Origin: Paenibacillus taiwanensis DSM 18679
GTDB lineage: Bacteria > Bacillota > Bacilli > Paenibacillales > Paenibacillaceae
Assembly (NCBI RefSeq): GCF_000425125.1
Contig: NZ_KE384306.1
Span: 645,705-709,704, forward strand
DNA: 64,000 nt
Direction: 5' to 3'
The position numbers and the translations under genes were made by a program. Below are positions 53,040-62,565 of this stretch, piece by piece; positions within the stretch are counted from its first letter, which is position 1, and each line of letters opens with the position of its first letter. The notes beneath the pieces are model-generated. The model ran no database searches. It saw only the letters and a program-made list of their open reading frames with translations, and was not told where the DNA came from.

Positions 53040-53855
53040 ATGCAAACACTAAAAGAACGTCTTCATACGGAGCAGCTCCAAATTGGATACGGGGATACGC
53101 AAATCGTTAACAATTTGAATCTGACGATTCCTGATGGAAAAATTACTGCGCTAGTTGGCGCCAATGGTTCGGGTAAATCGACAATTTTAAAGGCGATGGC
53201 GCGACTGATGCGTCCTAATGCAGGGGCAGTTCTGCTTGATGGACAGTCCATTCAATCAAAGTCAACCAAGGAAGTCGCGAAGCAACTGGCTATTTTGCCG
53301 CAAAACCCAACTGCACCCGACGGATTAACGGTGTCTGAACTTGTCTCTTATGGAAGATTTCCGCACCAGAAAGGATTTGGCTCCTTAACGAGTGAGGATA
53401 AAAAGGTCATCCAATGGTCGCTTGAAGTGACAGGTATGACGTCGTTTCATGATCGCCCAGTTGACAGGTTGTCTGGGGGGCAACGGCAGCGAGCCTGGAT
53501 TGCGATGGCGCTTGCGCAGCAGACAGACATTTTATTTTTGGATGAACCGACAACGTTTTTGGATATGGCACATCAACTGGAAGTGCTGCAATTGCTCCAT
53601 AAGCTGAATCAGGAAGAGAAACGAACGATCGTTATGGTCGTGCATGATTTAAATCATGCCTCCAGATATGCACAGCATATGGTAGCCATCAAAGCGGGAA
53701 CCGTTATTTGTGAAGGTACTCCCGTTGAAGTTATGAATAAGAAGGTGCTGCGGGAAGTATTTGCGATCGAGGCTGATATTATGTCCGACCCAAGGTCTGG
53801 AGTTCCACTGTGCATGCCATATGAATTGGCTGCTTTGTCTGCTGTGAAAGCTTAA
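53040..53855 (+). CDS. FecE/FhuC-type siderophore importer ATPase
   Basis: ATPase of 271 residues. Walker A GANGSGKS is at 40-47, and the chain continues with the Q-loop [14 protein letters not shown], signature [15 protein letters not shown], Walker [21 protein letters not shown] and switch His in [14 protein letters not shown]. These match the FecE/FhuC/YusV group. It is the only ATPase of this kind in the window and probably serves the permeases at 49-51 kb and possibly those at 7-9 kb, as YusV does for several importers in Bacillus subtilis. AGAAGGAGG precedes the ATG. Confidence 0.94.
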   Translation: MQTLKERLHTEQLQIGYGDTQIVNNLNLTIPDGKITALVGANGSGKSTILKAMARLMRPNAGAVLLDGQSIQSKSTKEVAKQLAILPQNPTAPDGLTVSELVSYGRFPHQKGFGSLTSEDKKVIQWSLEVTGMTSFHDRPVDRLSGGQRQRAWIAMALAQQTDILFLDEPTTFLDMAHQLEVLQLLHKLNQEEKRTIVMVVHDLNHASRYAQHMVAIKAGTVICEGTPVEVMNKKVLREVFAIEADIMSDPRSGVPLCMPYELAALSAVKA

Positions 53856-53872
53856 AGACGGGAGGGGATGGG

Positions 53873-54358
53873 ATGGATGCACAATCCATATACACGGTCC
53901 GTCAAATTATTCGCAAGTGGCACCGCTATTTAAACAGTAAAATGTTCGGCACTAAGTATATCATTTTGGAAATGATAAGCGATCAACCCGATTGTACAGT
54001 GGCCGAGTTGGCCAATCGGCTGACTTTAACGTCTGAGGTAGTTGAAGAGGCAATCGATAGCCTTATCATTAGTGGTTTGGCGCAATGGGGGCCTGGAAAG
54101 AAGGCGGAGATCGTACCTACAAGCACGGGCCTTAAAATTGCGCATTCTCTTCGCGCGGGTCGATTAAAGTGGATGCAGCAGCATGTTGACAGCGGTGCTG
54201 TGCAACAATTTCAGCAACTTTTTGCATTGTTCAATGAAATGGTACATGATGTTGAACAAGCAGCAGCATCGGCTCAAGTCGCTCAATGTCCGTATGCGGA
54301 CGACATGGTCATAGATTCCTTTAGCTACATGGAGCACAAAGAGGCGAGCAGTCCATAA
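53873..54358 (+). CDS. Winged-helix (MarR-like) protein
   Basis: Protein of 161 residues with a winged helix-turn-helix (about 25-85: LEMISDQPDCTVAELANRLTLTSEVVEEAIDSLIISGLAQ) flanked by helices that would form a dimer interface. The C-terminal tail has one Cys (AQCPYADDM). GGAGGGG precedes the ATG, and it begins 17 bases after the ATPase gene, so it is the last gene of the iron operon. It may be a regulator, with target unknown. Confidence 0.75.
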   Translation: MDAQSIYTVRQIIRKWHRYLNSKMFGTKYIILEMISDQPDCTVAELANRLTLTSEVVEEAIDSLIISGLAQWGPGKKAEIVPTSTGLKIAHSLRAGRLKWMQQHVDSGAVQQFQQLFALFNEMVHDVEQAAASAQVAQCPYADDMVIDSFSYMEHKEASSP

Positions 54359-54382
54359 ACGGGATTGCTCGCTCTCTTTTTT
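54341..54382 (+). terminator. Terminator of the second iron operon
   Basis: GCGAGCA at 54344-54350 pairs with TGCTCGC at 54366-54372, followed by TCTCTTTTTT. The stem overlaps the last codons of the winged-helix gene. Confidence 0.8.
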
Positions 54383-54423
54383 ATTTCGCAGTTTTATCGC
54401 TTACATTTAACTTTAAAAAGACT

Positions 54424-55707
54424 TTAAAAAGGCTGCATGCCTAGTGTATCAAGCTTCTCATTAGAAACATCGATCCCCATCTTGGTAGTAATATCACGGT
54501 AATGTCCTGCGCGACGCTTCACCGGGCTGCCCTCTGTTTCGCCTAGATTGGCCTCGAGTCCGTTCAGAACCATAATTGTAATACCGAATCCTGGCGAATT
54601 CAGCCCTTTTGCAGTCAATTCCTTGGTAGGCTTCCATTTTCCGACCATAACGTCATGTGCGGACGGTTTTGGCGCCTGTGGTGTCATCCAGAACAGAATA
54701 GCCGTCATAAATCCGACTTTGCCATCTGCGGCAACGATTTCTGGATTTTTGAGCAAAACCTCTTTGTCTCCGTAAATAACGGAGCTGAACAACCCATAAT
54801 TAAAGTTCCAGCTTAACATGATGGGCCCTCGACCATAGTATCTTTTGTCCTTGTAGCCAGGGTACAGTTCACTGCTATTTGGGTCTACAAAGCTGGAATT
54901 GTTTTTACCGGTTCTACCTGCAATATTTTCATTCCAGAACAGTCCCCAACGCAGAGGCCCGCCTGGCGCAGTATCCCAACCGCCGCCTGTTTCATGTGAG
55001 AGATTGGCAAGTAAAGCCGCGAGTTCACGCTTGCGATCTTTTTTGGTCCCTTCTTTCAGAAAGGAGCCATAATCCACAATATGAACAACTACATTACGCT
55101 TGCGGTTAATTTCGGAGTTAAAATTAGCAGAACGAGATACAAGCGTCTCAGCTCTAGCATCCTTATCTAGCCGATAGATTTCCTGCGCATTAAGGTCACC
55201 TACACGGCTAACGACCTTGTACTTAATGTTTGCAACTTCTGCTACGGCTTGGATTAGATTATCGTAGGAGAAATAATCTGTTTGGTTAACATTATAATAA
55301 TCTTTGCCTTTTGCTGCCTTGTGCCATTCGGGAGAGCCTAAGCGGTATGGAAATAATTGCTCATAATCTTGTTGCGGTAAGGCTGCCTTCACCGCCTCTA
55401 CTGCTTTATCTGGCACATAATCAGGGTCAATGCCGTCCCATTCTTTACGAATTTCTTTGCGCGTGAGCAGCCTGCTCTCGCCAACTTGCAGGGCACTTGC
55501 TTGAACATACCGATCGCCAGTTTGAGATATGCGCTCGGCACTATTGTTATGTACCTGCTTAGCAGAATAGGTTGAGGTGCTTTTGCTTGCGGCAGAGGGG
55601 GCAGCTGCAAAAGCTGTAAGCGGTGTCATAACAAGTGATGCGCCAATAGACAAAGAGACGGTCTGGTGCACGAGCAGACGTGCTAACCGTTTTTTCTTTC
55701 CGGACAT
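54424..55707 (-). CDS. Secreted glycoside hydrolase family 19 chitinase-like enzyme
   Basis: Exported protein of 427 residues with a signal peptide ending near AFAAAP (about 36), a linker to about 75, and a GH19 domain. The catalytic acids are probably Glu239 (LSHETGGGW) and Glu260 (WGLFWNE), and YYGRGPIMLSWNFNYG and AILFWMTPQAPKPSAHDVM are GH19 hallmarks. GH19 enzymes cut chitin and sometimes peptidoglycan. AAAGGAGG gives 6-base spacing to the ATG at 55707, while the ATG at 55713 abuts it. No chitin-binding module is seen. Confidence 0.88.
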   Translation of the reverse strand: MSGKKKRLARLLVHQTVSLSIGASLVMTPLTAFAAAPSAASKSTSTYSAKQVHNNSAERISQTGDRYVQASALQVGESRLLTRKEIRKEWDGIDPDYVPDKAVEAVKAALPQQDYEQLFPYRLGSPEWHKAAKGKDYYNVNQTDYFSYDNLIQAVAEVANIKYKVVSRVGDLNAQEIYRLDKDARAETLVSRSANFNSEINRKRNVVVHIVDYGSFLKEGTKKDRKRELAALLANLSHETGGGWDTAPGGPLRWGLFWNENIAGRTGKNNSSFVDPNSSELYPGYKDKRYYGRGPIMLSWNFNYGLFSSVIYGDKEVLLKNPEIVAADGKVGFMTAILFWMTPQAPKPSAHDVMVGKWKPTKELTAKGLNSPGFGITIMVLNGLEANLGETEGSPVKRRAGHYRDITTKMGIDVSNEKLDTLGMQPF

Positions 55708-55825
55708 AATCATCCTCCTTTAATTAGGGAATGGTTCATACATATTCACCTCCTCAACTATTCATGTACAATTTGACTGTTGACCATGTTCATCCACAGA
55801 AAACAGCTATTCCAAGCAACTCTAA

Positions 55826-55857
55826 GTAAAAAAGCCATCGAGAACAGTCGACGGCTT
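55826..55857 (-). terminator. Terminator after the AraC/binding-protein regulator
   Basis: AAGCCATCGA at 55832-55841 pairs with TCGACGGCTT at 55848-55857 (one mismatch); on the minus strand the hairpin is followed by a T-run. Confidence 0.8.
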
Positions 55858-55884
55858 CGAATTAAAAACTAGCTTTAATTATGC

Positions 55885-57549
55885 TTAGGAGGTTCGGCTT
55901 AACAATAAAGGAAGTGTCTGAAGGAGTCGCTCTCTAGTCAGGGCATCACTCAGATTCCAATGTAAGGCGTTTACCTGATAGACGTATCCGGCACGAACGG
56001 CAGGAAGCTGCTTCCAGGCAGTGCTGCGCATAAGTTGCTTTGTTGCTTGTCTGGAAACCTCATTGCCACTGATCAGCATAAAGATACGGTCTCCAGCATA
56101 GTCAGCAACCTGTTCAGGATTGATTTCCATAAAGCTACATCCTGCATCTAATATGTGCTGAATTTTATCCACGGGTCTAAATCCGATCGGATGATAGAGG
56201 GCAGAGGACAACCCTGTAGTTCCCATCACAAAAAGTCGATCACCGTGATCATAAATAAAGACTGAAGCTGTCTCACCGGGCTTAATGTGGGATCGCAACT
56301 CACGCCACATGGCATTTTCCTTTGCTGTATAGGCATCAAGCCATTGCTGGGCTTCACGCTGCTTGCCAAGAAGGCTGCCCAGTGTATGCAGGCGCTGATC
56401 CAGTGGAGCAAACGAATTAAACGTAACTGTTGGCGCAATTTGTGAAATGGAGTTGTACAAGCTTTCGTCTTCATTTGCCATAATGATCAAGTCTGGTTCC
56501 AGCATACGAGAGGCGTGCGGGTTGCAAGGGTGGCCCACATCCTCGATGCGATGCACATATTCCTCATAAATCGTTCCTTGGATGAAATAGGAAGCTCCGC
56601 CAATCGCTTTTACGCCTAACGCAACCAGATCACCATAAGTCTCCCCGTGATAAATAATACGTTGGGGTGTAGCCGGGATGTCTACCTCATGTCCAGTCCA
56701 ATCTTTGACGCGAACTTTGCCTTGCATCCGGCGTGCATATTGCTTAGGTGTAATGCCAGTCGTATGACGAAAACGACGGTTAAAATAGTATTCGTCCGCA
56801 AAGCCTACACGCTCGGCAATTTCACGCAAGGGCTGTTCGGAGCAGCATAAAAGCTCTTTTGCACGTGTGATCCGAAGTTCTGTCAAGTAGTCAAGCGGCC
56901 TCTTTCCTGTTAATTCCTGAAATATCGGTGTGTAGCGCCATTGTGACACATTAGCAAGTTGAGCGAGCTGCTTGACGGTAATCGGATTCATATAATTGTG
57001 TTGCATATACTGAATGGTGTTCTGCACCGATTGACTCGTACCTTGAGAAAGGTGGGAGCGCAGGTTGTGCTCCAGTATAAAGCCCATTAGCTGTAAGAAA
57101 CGAACTTGTTGCGTAAACCATTCCATTTCTGTCTTGCCTGATCTACCCGCGTATAATTCCTCCACCATTTTGAGCAGCCTCGACCACGGATAAGTTGATA
57201 TTTCAAAACGGTCGGCAAACAGCTGCTGTAAGTAACTGGAGTGCTGGCCGTCTGAAAGGGTCTGAATAATGGTAAACGTAATCCGATAAACACAAACGTC
57301 ACTTTGACCGTCGTGATCCGCGCGAAGTGAAGTTTGTGGAGGTACAAGATAACTCTTTCCAGCCGTGTATTCAAAAGCGGTCTGATTGATATGGAGGCTG
57401 CCGTTGCCACGCTCAAATAAGAGTAAGGTGTGCATCGTACAATCGGTTACATTTAGAGGGCTATTCGTTAATTGTTCGATTCGTATCGTATCGGACAATT
57501 GGAAGGACAAGGAGCGTAATGGAGGAGTATGTATACTTAGCTGTGTCAA
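55885..57549 (-). CDS. AraC regulator fused to a siderophore-binding domain (Btr-like)
   Basis: Protein of 554 residues with three parts. An N-terminal cupin-like region (1-170) is followed by an AraC DNA-binding domain (about 180-280; TVKQLAQLANVSQWRYTPIF and LREIAERVGFADEYYFNRRF). The last part is a TroA/FhuD-like binding domain (290-554) with RIIYHGETYGDLVALGVKAIGG and EPDLIIMANEDESL. This matches Bacillus Btr, which senses bacillibactin directly and activates its importer. It starts with TTG behind GAGGAG, and a perfect Fur box lies just upstream. No importer operon is adjacent, so its target is uncertain. Confidence 0.9.
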   Translation of the reverse strand: MTQLSIHTPPLRSLSFQLSDTIRIEQLTNSPLNVTDCTMHTLLLFERGNGSLHINQTAFEYTAGKSYLVPPQTSLRADHDGQSDVCVYRITFTIIQTLSDGQHSSYLQQLFADRFEISTYPWSRLLKMVEELYAGRSGKTEMEWFTQQVRFLQLMGFILEHNLRSHLSQGTSQSVQNTIQYMQHNYMNPITVKQLAQLANVSQWRYTPIFQELTGKRPLDYLTELRITRAKELLCCSEQPLREIAERVGFADEYYFNRRFRHTTGITPKQYARRMQGKVRVKDWTGHEVDIPATPQRIIYHGETYGDLVALGVKAIGGASYFIQGTIYEEYVHRIEDVGHPCNPHASRMLEPDLIIMANEDESLYNSISQIAPTVTFNSFAPLDQRLHTLGSLLGKQREAQQWLDAYTAKENAMWRELRSHIKPGETASVFIYDHGDRLFVMGTTGLSSALYHPIGFRPVDKIQHILDAGCSFMEINPEQVADYAGDRIFMLISGNEVSRQATKQLMRSTAWKQLPAVRAGYVYQVNALHWNLSDALTRERLLQTLPLLLSRTS

Positions 57550-57571
57550 TGGTTGTAGCTCCTCTCTTTGA

Positions 57572-57586
57572 TGATAATCATTATCA
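57572..57586. promoter_or_regulatory. Fur box upstream of the Btr-like regulator
   Basis: TGATAATCATTATCA, a perfect 7-1-7 palindrome, 22 bases before the start codon on the minus strand. Confidence 0.9.
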
Positions 57587-57740
57587 ATGCTATTATTGTA
57601 TTAAATATATGACATCATTTCAACGTAAAACAGACTAACAGCTAAATAAACAGGTCGTTTGAACAGGAGAAAACCATTATTACATCGAATTATGAGTATA
57701 TGAGTTGATAATGATATATTGCAGATAAGGGGAAAACAAC

Positions 57741-58226
57741 ATGTCCAACAAACAGCAGCTTCTATCGCAATTTAAAATATGGCTTCCATTTTTGCAGCAG
57801 CTTCTTGAAGTAGAAGAAATATGGAGTCAGCCGATTGCGGCGAACAAATGGACCGTCAAAGAAGTCGTCAGCCATATCATGTTGTGGGATCAATTTTTTT
57901 ATGAAGAGGCAATTCGAAAACTGGCAGACCATGATCCTTTATCATTTCAGCACGTTGATTTTGACTCTTTTAACGAGCATGCCAAGCTGTATGGGCATGC
58001 CAATACGATCTCTCGGATCGTATCCGAATCAGTTGTGTATCGAACCGCTATTGTGGATTGCATCGATTCGATGTCGATACAGCAGTGTGAGCAAGATTAT
58101 CCGATGAGAGATGGAAACCAATTTAATGTGTTACAATATTTACATGATTTTATTCGGCACGATCAACACCATATGAGCCAGATCGAGGCGTTAATGGCCC
58201 AATTACGGGTACATGAGCAGGTGTAA
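57741..58226 (+). CDS. DinB-family protein
   Basis: Second DinB/YfiT-like four-helix protein, 161 residues. WTVKEVVSHIMLWDQFFYEEA and DFIRHDQHHMSQIEAL carry the metal-ligand His residues. It differs in sequence from the one at 33.7 kb. AGGGGAAAAC lies before the ATG. Specific function unknown. Confidence 0.82.
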   Translation: MSNKQQLLSQFKIWLPFLQQLLEVEEIWSQPIAANKWTVKEVVSHIMLWDQFFYEEAIRKLADHDPLSFQHVDFDSFNEHAKLYGHANTISRIVSESVVYRTAIVDCIDSMSIQQCEQDYPMRDGNQFNVLQYLHDFIRHDQHHMSQIEALMAQLRVHEQV

Positions 58227-58658
58227 ATGAGTCAAATGAAGTGGCATGATCTTGCAAGCGTATCATTGCGTACATGCTCGATATTGTTGCGCGGGCTCTC
58301 TAATATAGGGGGCAGGCATGTGATGTTACAGACAGGTTATTTTTCCACGTACATGTATACCACTGTATGATGCCGCCAGAGCGTCTCTGACCTCAAATCG
58401 AAGAAATCGCCGCCGGATTTGATTGGAATTTCATTAAAAACAACATTTAGGGCTATGATTGAGGGCAAAGCTGCTTTTTTGAGCGCCCGAGAATTTAGCG
58501 TTTAAACGAGGGATATTTGTACGAAACCACACACAGCCATCTTCGATTCATCACATTCGTACATCACTCGCTCGCACACGACAAACGAATAGGAAGTGCT
58601 ATTATGTAAGACTAGCAGTATAATGAGTGGAGATGAACGGAATGGGGGGGCCACGTAA
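58227..58658. other. Intergenic stretch without a recognised gene
   Basis: About 430 bases with many stops in all frames. No coding region, repeat or strong terminator was recognised. Confidence 0.5.
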
Positions 58659-59153
58659 ATGGAACCGATAATTGTGGAAAGACAAGAACTAAAGTTAATT
58701 GTGTTACATGCCGAACAGAGCGGCGTTGATGTTAGAAGAGCGTGGTCTGAGATTCAGCAGCAACTAGAGATACACGAGGTGAATTGGGTAAATAGAAGCA
58801 TGGGGTATGTGATCGTGCCGGAGTGGCAATGGGCCAGTGGAGTCAAAGAACTGTGGGTCGGTGTAGAGACGCACAGCTTTGAGCATATTCCGGAACGACT
58901 TGATACGAAAATTATTCCCGCAGGGATGTATATGAAAGTGCGCTGCACTGGTGATCGTAATCATATGATGTCAATCTATGCTTCAATCGATAGATGGATC
59001 CGTGAACACGAATACGAACGATTAAGCGGGCATGGCAGTTACAGCGTAGAGGCCAATCGATTGCAGCCCGTGAATCCTTTTCACATACCAGCAGACGTCA
59101 TTGAACAATTTGATTATGACATCTATGTCCCAGTCAAGTCACTACATGAGTAG
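58659..59153 (+). CDS. GyrI-like / AraC effector-binding domain protein
   Basis: Stand-alone effector-binding protein of 164 residues: KELWVGVETHSFEHIPERLDTKIIPAGMYMKVRCTG and the C-terminal FDYDIYVPVK match the SHS2-type GyrI/Rob effector domain. No DNA-binding domain is present. Such proteins bind small hydrophobic ligands, and some hydrolyse them. GGGGGG lies before the start. Confidence 0.8.
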   Translation: MEPIIVERQELKLIVLHAEQSGVDVRRAWSEIQQQLEIHEVNWVNRSMGYVIVPEWQWASGVKELWVGVETHSFEHIPERLDTKIIPAGMYMKVRCTGDRNHMMSIYASIDRWIREHEYERLSGHGSYSVEANRLQPVNPFHIPADVIEQFDYDIYVPVKSLHE

Positions 59154-59176
59154 CCTGCACGATTAATCCATAGATA

Positions 59177-59214
59177 AAAGAAGAAGGAGGAAATGCCCCT
59201 CCTTCTTCTTTTTT
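59177..59214. terminator. Bidirectional terminator
   Basis: AAAAGAAGAAGGAGG pairs with CTCCTTCTTCTTTT around AAATGCCC, with A residues before and T residues after. It serves both convergent genes. Confidence 0.92.
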
Positions 59215-59219
59215 GTGTC

Positions 59220-60245
59220 TTATGAAGGATTAGCATGTCTTTTGAGTTGTTGTACCAGCTTTATAAGCTGTTCATTAATGGTGTCTGGGTTATGATGATG
59301 CACGTAGTGTCCTGCATTCTGTAGGACGAATTGTGTACTTTGAGTAGACCAATTGGTCAAATTTTGTTGTGACGTTACCCATTCGGGGAGCGTTGCGCGA
59401 CCAGCGGTGAAAATGAGTAGCGGTATATTTCCGATGTGGCCGGCTGCGGATACTTTGCTGGCATTGTCGATGGAATGGTCCAATTCTTCCATAATCATAG
59501 GATTGTATACATTTTTTAAAGTCATCGCTAGACTTAACTGTTTTAATTGTGACGGAAGCTGTTCACCGTAACCTTCTTCTATCGTTGTAATAAAGTTGGC
59601 TATATCGTGGTTGATAGATAATGTTCGGACGAGCCCGATGTTTGTGGCGAGTCGAATCGCAAACATAGAAAGAGTTTGCTGCCAAGTTAACTTATTGTTT
59701 TTGTAAAAGTCAGGGTTTCCTCCATCCAACAGGACTACCCCTGCGGTTTCACTTTTGTACTTTTGTGCGTAGTGAATCGCCTCTAAAGAAGCAAGCGAGT
59801 GTCCGACCATGATGTAAGGGGGGGATACTCCAGCTTGCTTTAACATTTCGTGTAACTCATCTGTCACCGTATCAATATCAGGTGTTCTATCTGTTGGCTC
59901 ACTCCATCCGTATCCCGCTTTCTCATAAACGATTACGCGAGTATGTTTAGCAAGTTCAGTGTATAGCGGATAGAAATCTACATATGGACTAGGCGTGCCA
60001 AGTCCAGCACCTAGTACGATAGCAGGTGCACCTTCGCCAATACTATACATATGCATTTGGTGACCGTTAATAGATAGAAGCTGGCCGGTTGGAGGGTAGT
60101 GTGCTTGATCCTGCTTAACAGCTAAAAATTGATACAGCATGCCTGTACCAACAAGCATCACCATAACAGCAACTATGATAAGAACTATGCGTGGCCATTT
60201 CTTTTTGCGGGATGCTGCTACAGGTGTATTCAAATCTTTTAACAT
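59220..60245 (-). CDS. Membrane-anchored alpha/beta hydrolase
   Basis: Protein of 341 residues with one N-terminal membrane segment (about 18-42) and an alpha/beta-hydrolase domain. The nucleophile is Ser150 (VGHSLAS), the oxyanion region is LGAGLGTPSP, VYEKAGYGWSEP is conserved, and the catalytic His lies in NAGHYVHHH. The catalytic part is probably outside the membrane. Substrate unknown. Confidence 0.87.
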   Translation of the reverse strand: MLKDLNTPVAASRKKKWPRIVLIIVAVMVMLVGTGMLYQFLAVKQDQAHYPPTGQLLSINGHQMHMYSIGEGAPAIVLGAGLGTPSPYVDFYPLYTELAKHTRVIVYEKAGYGWSEPTDRTPDIDTVTDELHEMLKQAGVSPPYIMVGHSLASLEAIHYAQKYKSETAGVVLLDGGNPDFYKNNKLTWQQTLSMFAIRLATNIGLVRTLSINHDIANFITTIEEGYGEQLPSQLKQLSLAMTLKNVYNPMIMEELDHSIDNASKVSAAGHIGNIPLLIFTAGRATLPEWVTSQQNLTNWSTQSTQFVLQNAGHYVHHHNPDTINEQLIKLVQQLKRHANPS

Positions 60246-60335
60246 GCGAACACGCTCCCTATCTTTTACGTTTAATAGAAATACGACTGTTACTAATAGA
60301 GGAATTACTTCGAAAATGAAAATTGTGGATCTTCT

Positions 60336-60659
60336 ATGTTGAATGTCATCATGCAGGTCATAACTATAAATTGCTTAAATGATTGTATGATTAATGTAAC
60401 CTCTACAACAGATTTGTATAATCCTCCAAAGCACATAGTAGCTGCAAGTGCATATGTAACAAATGATAAAAATGATGTTCTTCTGGTTAAGACAGCGTAC
60501 CGTTCGGACACTTGGGAATTGCCTGGTGGACAAGTTGAGCTTGGCGAGTCCTTGATTGATGCTGCCATACGCGAGGTAGCGGAGGAGACAGGAGCAAATA
60601 TTCGAATTGATGGTTCTTTGTTTTCCGCGACGAAGAAGGGGCTTTTGTGTGGTGGATGA
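60336..60659 (+). pseudogene. Truncated Nudix hydrolase
   Basis: A complete Nudix box, [23 protein letters not shown] (residues start near 60523), follows the beta strand [15 protein letters not shown]. The frame ends shortly after at [13 protein letters not shown], giving about 107 residues where 140-160 are usual. In the next frame the sequence continues for a while, so a frameshift is likely. There is also no good ribosome-binding site at ATG 60336 or 60387. Confidence 0.6.
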
Positions 60660-60755
60660 TCGCTTGGCCTGGTTGCAGTTGTTTAAATTCCGTTTACATT
60701 TACGCATTATGATGTATTCCATAAGCAATACGGTCAAGATGAAGGAGTGAACGTT

Positions 60756-62534
60756 ATGGAAGACAACACCACATTTACAGCTGCACGAAAAGGGTCCATT
60801 AGCAACTGGCGTCAATTTATGAACTTAATTAATGAGACAAAGCCCTCCAAATTAATGTTAATGGTTGCGCTGCTTATGAGTATCGGCTCGACTGCGGTAT
60901 CGCTGGTCATTCCGATGTTTACAAAGGGAATGGTAGACAATTTTTCTATGTCGAAACTAGACGGGATGCAGATTGCATTACTTGCAGGAGCCTTTATCGT
61001 ACAAACGATTGCAGCAGGGCTGTCCATTTACTTGCTGAATTTGATCGGACAGAAAGCGGTCGCTGGCTTACGAGATCGGTTGTGGAGAAAGATGCTCGTT
61101 CTTCCCGTTTCGTACTACGATCAGAACAAGACAGGCGAAACGGTCAGTCGAATTACAAATGATACAGGTATCGTTAAGGCCTTTATTACCGAGCACCTTG
61201 CGAGTTTCTTTACGGGAATCGTTTCCGTTGTTGGTTCGTTTATCGTATTACTGTATCTGGACTGGCAAATGACGCTTATTATGCTCATAGTCATTCCGTT
61301 AGCCGCCCTTATTTTGGTACCACTTGGTAAGCAAATGTTTAAAATTTCAAAAGGTCTTCAGGATGAAACGGCTTCGTTTACGGCAGTATTAAGTCAGGTG
61401 TTGTCCGAAATTAGACTAGTCAAAGCGTCTAATGCGGAGTCGCGCGAGTACGAAAAAGGCAGCAAAGGTATCCACAATTTGCAGCGATTTGGGATTAAAG
61501 AAGGAGTTGTGCAAGCGCTAATTTCACCGATTATGTCTTTTGTTCTGATGGTACTGCTGGTCGTTGTGATCGGATACGGTGGCATGAGGGTTTCATCTGG
61601 CGTGTTGTCGGCAGGTGAACTGGTTGCATTTATACTTTATTTGATTCAAATTGTAATGCCGATGAGTCAATTGTCGATGTTCTTTACCCAATTGCAGAAA
61701 GCTATTGGCGCGACTGAGCATATGATTTCTATTCTGGATACGCAAGAAGAGGATCACAGCAGCGGCAAAGAAGTTACGCAGACGAATTTGCCGATTACAG
61801 TTGAACAAGTCCACTTTGCTTACTCAGAGGCAGAACCGATACTGGAAAATATTAGTTTTACGATTAAACCAGGGAAAGTAACGGCCATTGTGGGACCGAG
61901 TGGAGGAGGCAAAACAACTTTGTTCTCCTTGCTTGAACGCTTTTACATGCCGACTTCGGGTATAATCAAGTTAGGTCAGCAAGGCATTACTGAATTTTCA
62001 TTACAATCGTGGCGTTCACAGATCGGTTATGTTTCTCAAGAGAGCCCTTTAGTTGATGGGACGATTCGGGATAATATATGTTATGGCATGGATCAGGAAG
62101 TATCACAGCAACAACTGGAGCGGGCAGCTGAAATGGCTTACGCTGACGGATTTATTCGAGAATTGACCGACGGATATGAGACAGAAGTTGGCGAACGCGG
62201 TATTAAGTTGTCTGGTGGTCAGCGGCAACGGATTGCTATTGCGCGAGCTTTGCTGCGCAACCCTCAAATTCTAATGCTGGATGAAGCGACATCTAGTCTG
62301 GACAGCAGATCCGAGATTGTCGTACAGAAAGCTCTCCACAACTTGATGAAAGGTCGAACCACGTTAGTGATTGCGCATCGATTATCAACTGTAGTGGATG
62401 CAGACCAGATTTTATTTATAGAGAAGGGGAAACTGACTGGCAGCGGTAACCATCATAAGTTGTTAGAAAGCCATGCTATGTATCGTGAATTTGCAAACCA
62501 GCAATTGCGCGTACAAGAGCAGCACAGTTCATAA
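60756..62534 (+). CDS. ABC exporter, BmrA-like half-transporter
   Basis: Protein of about 592 residues with an exporter membrane domain (about 20-330) and a C-terminal ATPase with [36 protein letters not shown] and VIAHRLST. The Q-loop ([19 protein letters not shown]) resembles BmrA (YvcC) multidrug half-transporters. AAGGAG at 60742-60747 serves ATG 60756; the GTG at 60747 is in frame but overlaps it. A response regulator and kinase follow directly and probably control it. Confidence 0.92.
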   Translation: MEDNTTFTAARKGSISNWRQFMNLINETKPSKLMLMVALLMSIGSTAVSLVIPMFTKGMVDNFSMSKLDGMQIALLAGAFIVQTIAAGLSIYLLNLIGQKAVAGLRDRLWRKMLVLPVSYYDQNKTGETVSRITNDTGIVKAFITEHLASFFTGIVSVVGSFIVLLYLDWQMTLIMLIVIPLAALILVPLGKQMFKISKGLQDETASFTAVLSQVLSEIRLVKASNAESREYEKGSKGIHNLQRFGIKEGVVQALISPIMSFVLMVLLVVVIGYGGMRVSSGVLSAGELVAFILYLIQIVMPMSQLSMFFTQLQKAIGATEHMISILDTQEEDHSSGKEVTQTNLPITVEQVHFAYSEAEPILENISFTIKPGKVTAIVGPSGGGKTTLFSLLERFYMPTSGIIKLGQQGITEFSLQSWRSQIGYVSQESPLVDGTIRDNICYGMDQEVSQQQLERAAEMAYADGFIRELTDGYETEVGERGIKLSGGQRQRIAIARALLRNPQILMLDEATSSLDSRSEIVVQKALHNLMKGRTTLVIAHRLSTVVDADQILFIEKGKLTGSGNHHKLLESHAMYREFANQQLRVQEQHSS

Positions 62535-62565
62535 AAGTTATCTCCCTGAAAGGCGGAACATCAGC

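Noticed and set aside
57706-57720. Sequence TGATAATGATATATT before the DinB gene as a Fur box
   Set aside because: Only the first half-site matches. The second half fits the consensus at too few positions.
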